The notes beneath the pieces were generated by a model. It was not told the DNA's origin and did no database searches. It was given only the letters and a program-made list of their open reading frames with translations. The translations under genes were made by a program, and so were the position numbers. This document shows positions 1 to 5,133 of a stretch of DNA of 28,646 nucleotides, in pieces (positions within the stretch are counted from its first letter, which is position 1; every line of letters starts with the position of its first letter). Location of the stretch: contig JAHWKP010000002.1 of the NCBI GenBank assembly GCA_019347775.1, positions 1 through 28,646 of the forward strand, read 5' to 3'. The stretch comes from Actinomycetota bacterium. Lineage in GTDB: Bacteria; Actinomycetota; Acidimicrobiia; Acidimicrobiales; JAHWKP01.

Positions 1-2
1 TG

Positions 3-125
3 TTTCTCGCTCTGTACGCCGAAGCGACGACGGAAGCCGACGAGGATGCGGCCGACCGACTGGGGGATGCCTGGCTCGGCGGCGGTGCCGAGGACGGGCC
101 CGGCCGCGACCGCCGGTCGTCCTAG
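3..125 (+). CDS. Tyrosine recombinase/integrase, C-terminal end only (5' part outside window)
   Basis: The open frame enters from the left edge and stops at TAG 123-125. Its last 40 codons read LALYAEATTEADEDAADRLG and onward. This lines up closely with the tail that follows the TAG of the integrase at 1724-2743 (AQAVTDADRAAADKLGARF): both share the pattern L-A-x-[Tyr]-A-x-A-x-T-x-A-D-x-A-A-D-x-L-G. In tyrosine recombinases this is the nucleophile helix, so the TAC at 15-17 would be the catalytic tyrosine. Only the tail is visible, so the other catalytic residues cannot be checked. It is followed by a hairpin and an operon of small unknown genes, which fits an integrative element whose right end is the tRNA fragment at 1534. 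The assignment rests on the comparison with the second integrase and is an inference. Confidence 0.55.
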   Translation, partial: FLALYAEATTEADEDAADRLGDAWLGGGAEDGPGRDRRSS

Positions 126-166
126 CGCACCAGCAGTTCGACGGTGCGGGACGACGGATGTGACGC

Positions 167-190
167 GTGGCCGAGCATGCGCTCGGCCAC
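167..190 (+). terminator. Hairpin after the recombinase tail
   Basis: Perfect 10-bp arms (GTGGCCGAGC / GCTCGGCCAC) around a 4-base loop, 41 bases after the recombinase stop and before the ribosome binding site of the next gene. There is no T-run, so its action as a terminator is only suggested by position. Confidence 0.35.
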
Positions 191-236
191 GGCCGGCACA
201 ACCCAACTACGAGTGCCACGAAGGAGGAGGAAATTG

Positions 237-332
237 ATGCCCGAGCCAAAGTCCGAGCGGGTAGTGAATCCGTTTGGCCCACCGCCTGCAGTTCCCGTTT
301 CGGGGGAATCCGATCTTCCGGGGGCCGCGTGA
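237..332 (+). CDS. Small hypothetical protein (31 aa), first gene of a four-gene operon
   Basis: ATG at 237 is preceded by an excellent ribosome binding site, AAGGAGGAGG at 220-229, with 7 bases of spacing. The product is a 31-residue proline-rich peptide (contains NPFGPPPAVPV) with no recognisable domain. Its TGA (330-332) overlaps the GTG start of the next gene, which implies translational coupling, so it may act as a leader peptide as well as a product. No function can be assigned. The strong ribosome binding site is the main reason to believe it is translated. Confidence 0.55.
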   Translation: MPEPKSERVVNPFGPPPAVPVSGESDLPGAA

Positions 333-658
333 CGACCATCGAGGACGCCAGGCGACGCCTTGTCCTGAAGGCGGCGCGGCGCTACGCCGAGGACGTCAAG
401 GACACCCGGTACAGGGGACTCGTCCCTGATACGCGGCTCGCCGCCTTCGCCGAGGTGGCGGCCGACGTACTCGGCGTCACCATGACGCCGGCGGGCTTCG
501 AGATCGCACTGAAGGAGGCTCTGCGGGCTCACCCCGTTCCGTATCCGACGCACTCGACGAGGACTCAGGCCGAACTCCTGCGTTCCGAATGGGCGGATCG
601 CTTCATCGAAGCCTTCAACCAATCAGTTGGAATCGACCCGTTCAGCCGGAAAGTGTGA
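329..658 (+). CDS. Hypothetical protein (109 aa)
   Basis: A GTG start at 329 is chosen because it overlaps the stop of the 31-aa gene as GTGA and the sequence becomes protein-like from there (VTTIEDARRRLVLKAARRY). The frame is open further upstream to an ATG at 167, but that stretch has no ribosome binding site and odd composition. The product is mostly helical, rich in Arg and Ala in its first half, with no signal peptide or membrane segment. The C-terminal part contains LLRSEWADRFIEAFNQSVGI. I do not recognise a family. It sits in a compact operon inside the presumed left-hand element; a small regulatory or DNA-binding role is possible but not shown. Confidence 0.6.
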   Translation: MTTIEDARRRLVLKAARRYAEDVKDTRYRGLVPDTRLAAFAEVAADVLGVTMTPAGFEIALKEALRAHPVPYPTHSTRTQAELLRSEWADRFIEAFNQSVGIDPFSRKV

Positions 659-668
659 GAGGAGAACC

Positions 669-884
669 ATGGGATCGGACATGAGCAGAAATCCGAGGTA
701 CTCGACGGAGGCAGTCATCGTCGGGCTCGACGCGCTGAGCCAGGGACTCGTCAACTCGTTGACGACGATCATCGACAAGCTGCGTAACGGCACCGCGCCG
801 CTCACCGACGAGGAGAACGAGCTGGTGCAGCGCATCACCGACGGCTACCGGAGCGGCAAGAAGCACGCCGGCACCAGCTCGTGA
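669..884 (+). CDS. Hypothetical protein (71 aa)
   Basis: ATG at 669 follows a ribosome binding site (GAGAGGAGAA at 657-666). The product is a 71-residue, mainly helical protein with a central segment reading ALSQGLVNSLTTIIDKL and an acidic stretch (LTDEENELVQRI). No signal peptide or known domain is visible. An in-frame ATG at 681 would remove four residues. The stop overlaps the GTG of the next gene (881-884, GTGA), so the two are probably co-translated. The function is unknown; the gene belongs to the 237-1093 operon of small proteins, typical of the accessory part of an actinobacterial integrative element. Confidence 0.6.
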   Translation: MGSDMSRNPRYSTEAVIVGLDALSQGLVNSLTTIIDKLRNGTAPLTDEENELVQRITDGYRSGKKHAGTSS

Positions 885-1093
885 AGGTGCTCGCGAAGGT
901 CCGGCTGGACCTCGAACTCGACATTCCCGGCCCGGTCGTCGACCCCGACGACGAGGCTGCCTACGACCGCGTCTACGAGGCGACGAAGGACATCTGCTAC
1001 GAGGCGTGGCCTGCACTCTCGACGGTCGTCGTCGGGAATCACGACGTGTACATCGACGACGTAGCACTCGAGGACGTGGACGTGCACCTCTGA
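881..1093 (+). CDS. Hypothetical acidic protein (70 aa)
   Basis: The GTG start at 881 overlaps the preceding stop by four bases. The product is strongly acidic (for example DDEAAYDRVYEATKDICYEA, and an Asp/Glu-rich end DDVALEDVDVHL) with alternating hydrophobic residues that suggest a small alpha/beta fold. No known motif was recognised. It is the last gene of the operon; after it come two hairpins (1138-1165 and 1352-1412) and no further gene before the tRNA fragment. The acidic composition is compatible with an antitoxin-like or DNA-mimic role, but nothing in the sequence proves that. Confidence 0.6.
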   Translation: MKVLAKVRLDLELDIPGPVVDPDDEAAYDRVYEATKDICYEAWPALSTVVVGNHDVYIDDVALEDVDVHL

Positions 1094-1137
1094 CCGGTCC
1101 TCGCTCGCGGTCGCTCCCTTGCGGTCGACTTCCCGGC

Positions 1138-1165
1138 ACCACGGCTCCGCGAGCGGAGCCGTGGT
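1138..1165 (+). terminator. GC-rich hairpin after the small-gene operon
   Basis: Perfect 12-bp arms (ACCACGGCTCCG / CGGAGCCGTGGT) around a CGAG loop, 44 bases after the last stop of the operon. There is no T-run, so termination would be of the GC-hairpin kind seen in actinobacteria. The rest of 1094-1533 holds no convincing gene on either strand. Confidence 0.5.
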
Positions 1166-1351
1166 CGCGGGCACCGGGCTCGGCGAGACCGAAGTGCTGG
1201 GACGCACTATCCCGCGGCATGAGCACCACTCGTCGTCGGGCATTCCGCCGAACGCCCAGCCGGAGCGGAGATGGGCGACCAGCACATTTGCCGAAGCGGC
1301 GTCGACGAGACGCTCGACACCACACAGTTGGTATCGGGGGTCCGGGGTTTT

Positions 1352-1412
1352 GCGAAGGGGGCCGACACGCCGTCGCCACACAGCGTGGCGACGGCGTGTC
1401 GGCCCCCTTCGC
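1352..1412. repeat. Long perfect inverted repeat (28-bp arms, 5-base loop)
   Basis: Arms at 1352-1379 and 1385-1412 are exact reverse complements over 28 bases, with loop ACAGC. The arm begins GCGAAGGGGGCCGACACGCC. It lies in gene-free DNA between the small-gene operon and the tRNA-derived repeat. Such long exact pairing is more than an ordinary terminator needs. It could be a strong bidirectional terminator, a cruciform-forming site, or a miniature element. Confidence 0.85.
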
Positions 1413-1533
1413 CGTTTCATCGCGCGTTTATCGCGCGTCCGTAGTCGTCCGAGGGGGTCCACTCGCGTCCGACGCGACGCTCTGACCAGCCGCTTTGATC
1501 CGCCATAGTTCGGGGCAGTCCGGTCCGAGAACG

Positions 1534-1576
1534 TTCGCAATGCTGAGGCCGTGGGTTCGAATCCCATCACCTCCAC
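1534..1576 (+). other. Left attachment site: 3' half of tRNA-Ala(CGC)
   Basis: The 43 bases begin at TTCGCAA, which fits an anticodon loop with anticodon CGC. They continue through a variable loop (AGGCC), the T arm (GTGGG-TTCGAAT-CCCAT), the acceptor strand CACCTCC and discriminator A. The T at position 70 would give the G3:U70 pair diagnostic of tRNA-Ala. The bases upstream (ending GGTCCGAGAACG) do not complete the anticodon stem or D arm, so this is a fragment, not an intact tRNA. The identical copy is at 9042-9084. Confidence 0.85.
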
Positions 1577-1581
1577 CCCGT

Positions 1582-1604
1582 AAACGCCCTGTTCAGGGGC
1601 GTTT
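1582..1604. terminator. Terminator hairpin inside the left element end
   Basis: A 9-bp stem (AAACGCCCT / GGGGCGTTT, one G-T pair) around loop GTTCA, with A-rich and T-rich flanks on the two sides, so it can act in both directions. It lies between the attachment site and the end of the integrase gene and would stop leftward integrase transcription from entering the tRNA region. Confidence 0.7.
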
Positions 1605-1638
1605 TCGCGTGTGGGGGCCGAGGCGGCGTGGGCTGAAA

Positions 1639-1656
1639 ATCCCACATCCATCCCAC
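1639..1656. repeat. Left paired ATCCCAC repeats (11-bp spacing)
   Basis: ATCCCACAT at 1639-1647 and ATCCCAC at 1650-1656 are in the same orientation, 11 bases apart start to start. The same motif pair with the same spacing is found at 8930-8949 near the other end. The position suggests arm-type binding sites for the integrase or excisionase. Confidence 0.6.
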
Positions 1657-1723
1657 GTCGCGCCATGAACCGTGCGCCGAGCTTGTCGGCGGCGGCGCGG
1701 TCGGCGTCGGTGACGGCCTGGGC

Positions 1724-2743
1724 CTAGATGGCGAGGGTGAGCCGCGGGTCGCTGTGGCCGAGCCTGGTTTGCGCGGTTTTGATGTCGACGCCATCGGCGA
1801 CCAGGCCGGTGGCGTTGGCATGGCGCAGGTCGTGGAAGCGGAGCTTGGGTAGCCCGACAGCCCGACAGGCCGGCAGCCAGATGCGGTCACGGAAGTGGCT
1901 GTAGTCGAGCGGCCCGCCGTGGGGGGCGGTGAACACGTAGGCGTCGACGTGGGCGCCGGTGAGCTTCCGTCGGGCCAGGTGGCGGCTGAGCATCTCCATC
2001 AGCGGTGCTGGGACGGCGATGGTGCGTCGGCCCGCGTTCGACTTGGGCGGTCCCTCGACCATGACGCCGCCGGGGCCGCGGGTGCGCTGCCAAGCGACCA
2101 TCAGCGTCGAGCGCAGGAAGTCGAGCCGCCCGACCTTCAGTCCGGCGCACTCGCCCCACCGGAGGCCGAGCACGGCCCCGAGGTAGGCGAGCGGGCCGTA
2201 GTCCTCGCCCATGGCGGCTGCGAGTGCGGCCAGTTCGTCGCCGTCGACGATGTAGCGCTCGTCGGGCTGGACCGCCGGGAGCTTGATGCCGCGGCACGGC
2301 GACCGCCACAGCAGTTCGGCCTCGACGGCGGCGTTGAAGATGGCCCGCAGCACGGCGTAGTGGCGGCGCACCGTCCTGGGCGCTTGGGTGGCCGACCAGG
2401 CGTTGACGACGTGTTGGATGTCCCGGCTTGTGATGCTGCCGAGCGGTCGGTGGCCGAAGGCAGGCTTGAGGTGCACGCGGATGACGGCTTCGTCGCGGGC
2501 GATGGAGCCGGGCCGCTTGGCCGGGTTGGAGATGAGCCATTCGCTGGCCCACTCGCTGACCGGCGTGAGCCCGCCGCGCGGGTCGACCCACATGCCGCGG
2601 GTGCGGTCCGACAGTTCGTTGGCCTGCCACGCCTCGGCTTCCCGCTTGGTACGGAAGCTGCGCTGGTACATGCGCCCGTGGGGGTCGCGCAGCTTCACGT
2701 CGTAGCGCGTCCCCTTGGTGGTCTCCCGTTTGTGGATGCTCAT
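1724..2743 (-). pseudogene. int: Tyrosine integrase with amber codon at the catalytic tyrosine
   Basis: The 339-residue frame is a phage-type tyrosine recombinase: an arm-DNA-binding N-terminus (residues 1-55), a core-binding domain (about 60-150) and a catalytic domain. Visible catalytic residues are R195 (GLRWGE), K234 (PPKSNAG), H304 and R307 (HDLRH) and H330 (LGHSD). The frame stops at TAG (1726-1724) directly after LTLAI, where the family has the nucleophilic tyrosine. Downstream the same frame continues AQAVTDADRAAADKLGARF, the normal tail, so this is a point change (for example TAC to TAG), not a natural end. ATG 2743 overlaps the excisionase stop as ATGA. Without readthrough the enzyme cannot cleave DNA. 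A sequencing error, or real amber suppression, are the alternatives. Confidence 0.88.
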
Positions 2744-2925
2744 GTGCCGTCCTGGGCTCGCAGCCGGTCGACGTAACGATGCAACCCCTCGACGGGGATG
2801 CGCCGGCAGCTTCCGATGTGGACCGATTCGACCTCGCCCGTGGCCAACAGGTCGTACAGCTTGCTACGGCCGATGCCGAGCAGATCGGCCGCTTCCTCGG
2901 GGCGCAGCAACAGGCGGTCCGTCAT
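2740..2925 (-). CDS. xis: Excisionase-like DNA-binding protein (61 aa, MerR/HTH_17-type)
   Basis: The product reads LLLRPEEAADLLGIGRSKLY and continues through VESVHIGSCRRIPVEGL to a short tail. This is the standard winged-helix excisionase/HTH_17 pattern: EAA-LLG-[IV]-[GS]-R-S-LY, then R-IP-L-Y. Excisionases bind attachment arms and bias the integrase towards excision; many also act as regulators. The start at 2925 is chosen because it overlaps the stop of the upstream gene (ATGA) while an ATG at 2940 has no better site. Its own stop overlaps the integrase start, so the three genes form one leftward, coupled operon. Confidence 0.85.
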   Translation of the reverse strand: MTDRLLLRPEEAADLLGIGRSKLYDLLATGEVESVHIGSCRRIPVEGLHRYVDRLRAQDGT

Positions 2926-3986
2926 CGCTCGTAGTGCCAAGCTCGGTGGCCGCCTGTCGCGGCGCGTTCCAGCGCTTCCGGCGGCATGGGCACGTCGGCC
3001 AGCCCGGCCAGCGGTAGACGGCCGTCAGCACCCCGCAGGGGCAGCCACACGGCGTCGTGCGGGGCGATGCCGTCCAGCAGGGCGGCGGTGGCGATGGGAA
3101 CGGTGGCGTCGGCCAGGGCACGCCGGGCGGTCTGCTCGCGGCGGGCCGACGTGAAGGCGAACAGCACCCAGGTCGGTGTGCCCCGGTCGACGGCCACCTT
3201 GTCGTAGTTGGGCAGCTTCTCGACCAGGCGGCTCAGCGTCTCGGTGCCCCGGTCGTACTCAAGGAAGAACTCGGCGCGTCGGCCGTGCTGCTCCCAGATG
3301 CCCCAGCCGTCCGGCCGTACCTCGTTCCACGACCACTTCGTCGCCTCGGCCTCGGTCTGCCAGTCGAGCAGCGAACCTTCGGGGCACGAGGCCAGGGACG
3401 CGTAGATCTCGTTGATGCCGATGAGGTGGGCCAGGCGTTGGCCGGTCGAGTAGGCGATGGTGCGCTCACCTCGCCACCGCCTCGACGCCCGCTCAGGGTC
3501 GTCGCCCGCCTCACCGGCCAGGATTGCCGCACCGAGCGGCCCGACCACCCAATGCCACGGATGCGCTCCCCACGGCTCGCGCCGTGGCCGGAAGCGGTCG
3601 AGGACGGCGAGCTCGTGGAGGTGCAGGAGGCGAGCGGCTGCCCGCTTCAACGAGCCGAAGTGGAGGCGGGTGACCTGCGGCGTGGTGAGGACGCGGAAGC
3701 GCTCGACGTCGTGGAGGATGAGTCGGTCGCGTTCGGTGAGCCGTTGGGTGATTGCCCAGCGGATGTCGTCGCAGGCCCGCCGGGTAGGGGACCGAAGGAC
3801 TGAAGAGTCCTTCGGGAGTCGGATTCCCGTGGTCTTGGGGCGGAAGGTGGCCTGACCTGCGGAGACGCGCCTGTGCGTGCCCACGTGTCGGGCTTCGCCG
3901 GGAGCCGGCGGTTTCGCCACCGGATTCTCGAACGGAGTCTCGACCGGATTCCCACCGGCCTCGTCGCTGCTTTGGGTGATCGTCAT
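2922..3986 (-). CDS. Replication-relaxation family protein (354 aa)
   Basis: The sequence resembles actinobacterial replication-relaxation (Replic_Relax) proteins, which are encoded beside integrases and excisionases in integrative elements and plasmids and are thought to act in element replication or relaxation. After a low-complexity N-terminus (about 75 residues) comes a helix-turn-helix-like region (LTERDRLILHDVERFRVLTT, then PQVTRLHFGSLKRAAARLLH). A central region follows with GQRLAHLIGINEIYASL, and FFLEYDRGTETLSRLVEKL, typical of the family, leads to a C-terminal segment that reads like a restriction-like fold. ATG 3986 is chosen because of GGAGGG at 3996-3991. An alternative ATG at 4049 also has a GGGGAGAGGG site and would add 21 residues. 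The direct repeats at 4096-4186 lie just upstream. Family assignment is from recall of its motifs, without a search. Confidence 0.75.
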   Translation of the reverse strand: MTITQSSDEAGGNPVETPFENPVAKPPAPGEARHVGTHRRVSAGQATFRPKTTGIRLPKDSSVLRSPTRRACDDIRWAITQRLTERDRLILHDVERFRVLTTPQVTRLHFGSLKRAAARLLHLHELAVLDRFRPRREPWGAHPWHWVVGPLGAAILAGEAGDDPERASRRWRGERTIAYSTGQRLAHLIGINEIYASLASCPEGSLLDWQTEAEATKWSWNEVRPDGWGIWEQHGRRAEFFLEYDRGTETLSRLVEKLPNYDKVAVDRGTPTWVLFAFTSARREQTARRALADATVPIATAALLDGIAPHDAVWLPLRGADGRLPLAGLADVPMPPEALERAATGGHRAWHYER

Positions 3987-4095
3987 CTCACCCTCCAAAC
4001 GACGCGAAAAACGGCCGATCGCGACACCTGCTGCCGAAGTTTCTGCCATTGCCCTCTCCCCACGCTGCGCCCCGTGGTCGGGGCGGCCACCTTCT

Positions 4096-4186
4096 TCCAC
4101 CCTGTAAAAGACGCGCTCCGGGCCGGATCGCGGGTGAGAACTTGTCCCTCCACCCTGTAAAAGACGCGGTCCGGGCCGGATCGCGG
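4096..4186. repeat. Two 38-bp direct repeats upstream of the replication-relaxation gene
   Basis: Copies at 4096-4133 and 4149-4186 begin TCCACCCTGTAAAAGACGCG and end CCGGGCCGGATCGCGG, with one difference (C/G at the 21st base). They start 53 bases apart, about five helical turns. Each holds an imperfect inverted repeat around CCGGGCCGG and an A-run. Position and structure suggest binding sites for the replication protein (iterons, origin or nick region) or paired operators controlling the leftward operon. Confidence 0.8.
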
Positions 4187-4244
4187 CAGGCGAGGTGCGC
4201 GTTGTCGCGGATTTGTCATGCGCCTGTTGCGCCCTGAGCGCCCA

Positions 4245-4275
4245 GGAGCGGGCAAGCCGGACGCCTGCCCGCTCC
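4245..4275 (-). terminator. Hairpin after the helix-turn-helix gene
   Basis: Perfect 10-bp arms (GGAGCGGGCA / TGCCCGCTCC) around an 11-base loop, 15 bases beyond the stop of the gene at 4290-4505 on the minus strand. There is no T-run. It separates the two-gene regulatory unit from the replication-integration genes. Confidence 0.5.
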
Positions 4276-4289
4276 CTGCGGTGCTGCCT

Positions 4290-4505
4290 TTACGCCGCTT
4301 GCTCGGTCGCCTCGTACCAGTCGGGCCACACCTCGACGGGGTGCATCCCGAGCGCGACGGCGATCCGGTCGGCCGACGCCATCGGCAAGCCGTCCCGCCG
4401 CCACTTGCTGACCTGCACCCGGTCACGGCGGAGCGCCCGGGCGAGGCCGCTGACGGAGCCGTAGCGGGCGACCAGCGGCTCCAGCGACAGCCGTGCGGCC
4501 GTCAC
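4290..4505 (-). CDS. Small helix-turn-helix DNA-binding protein (71 aa)
   Basis: The product contains YGSVSGLARALRRDRVQVSK and then WRRDGLPMASADRIAVALGM. This is a helix-turn-helix with a recognition helix (RRDRVQVSKWRRDG) followed by the D-R-IA-ALG-HP-E-W motif found in small actinophage and plasmid regulators. The GTG start at 4505 overlaps the upstream stop (GTGA), marking a coupled pair. It is probably the element's own repressor or regulator, acting on the replication operon or the divergent cargo promoter. Which promoter it binds is not visible; the repeats at 4096-4186 are candidates. Confidence 0.7.
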   Translation of the reverse strand: MTAARLSLEPLVARYGSVSGLARALRRDRVQVSKWRRDGLPMASADRIAVALGMHPVEVWPDWYEATEQAA

Positions 4506-4789
4506 GCCGCCAGCCCTTCCTCGTCGGGAAGCAGCTCGGCCAGCGCCTCCTGCATCCGCTCGATCAAGGCGTGCAGCACGCCGACGCCGCAGTGGACCGC
4601 AGCCCGCTCCAGCGCCCGCCCGTCGAGCCCGATCCCGTCGACGTCGCCGTCGAAGCGCCGCAGCGCCTCCCCGGCGTCCCGCGTGAACGCGAGCAGCCGA
4701 GCCTCCAGTTCCAAGCCCTCCTCGGTGACGACGGCGATGCCGTCGCACACCTCGTCGGAAGGCGCGTTCGTTGCCGTACCGTTACCCAT
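4502..4789 (-). CDS. Hypothetical acidic helical protein (95 aa)
   Basis: ATG 4789 is preceded by AGGAGGAAC at the right distance. An in-frame ATG at 4885 would add 32 residues, including LTELVAGALL, but lacks a comparable site. The 95-residue product is acidic and largely helical (GLELEARLLAFTRDAGEALR, then VGVLHALIERMQEALAELL) and lacks recognised domains. It is translationally coupled to the helix-turn-helix gene downstream. It may be a partner of that regulator. The function is unknown. Confidence 0.6.
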   Translation of the reverse strand: MGNGTATNAPSDEVCDGIAVVTEEGLELEARLLAFTRDAGEALRRFDGDVDGIGLDGRALERAAVHCGVGVLHALIERMQEALAELLPDEEGLAA

Positions 4790-5133
4790 GTCGGTTCCTC
4801 CTACGTAGGAATCGTCCGGGCCGGGGGCTGTTCTCAGCAGCGCCCCGGCCACCAACTCAGTGAGGTGGAGGTCCGTGGGGCGCATCTGTCGGCGGGGACC
4901 ACGACCGCCTCGCTACAAGTCATACAACCTCCGCGATACGACCTTCAACCGGACCTGGTTGATGCGGCCTGGAATCGCGAAGGACTCCACCGGGATCACG
5001 TCGAAAATATCTCAATCGAGACAATCAGAGTATCCGCCGGAGTCTTCACTGCTGCTGCGCTCTGCACTTCTCCTCGATGGGCAGACACCCGGCAGGTGTG
5101 TAAGGCCAGGTGTAGACCCACGGGGAGTGGATC
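4790..5133. promoter_or_regulatory. Divergent intergenic region before the kinase-HD gene
   Basis: About 340 bases with no convincing gene separate the leftward regulatory pair from the rightward kinase-HD gene. Composition changes inside it from GC-rich to clearly more AT-rich (around 4915-5050), marking the start of the foreign cargo. It must contain promoters for both directions. I cannot identify clean -35/-10 pairs. GGGGAG at 5121-5126 is the ribosome binding site for the GTG at 5134. Confidence 0.5.

Noticed and set aside
1534..1576. Possible 3' end of tmRNA
   Set aside because: The acceptor end resembles that of tmRNA, but the repeat starts with a CGC anticodon loop and a normal variable loop, and no tag-peptide region or tmRNA 5' end is seen in the preceding 450 bases.
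1453..1576. Complete tRNA starting at GGGGGTC
   Set aside because: The seven bases nearly pair with the acceptor strand (with a G3-T70 wobble), but the last pair is a C-C mismatch, the length would be about 125 bases, and no D arm or anticodon stem can be formed.
845..1666. Long minus-strand frame crossing the attachment site (reads EVMGFEPTASALR over the tRNA part)
   Set aside because: It is the readthrough extension of the integrase frame and antisense to the tRNA fragment. The composition beyond the integrase tail is not protein-like.
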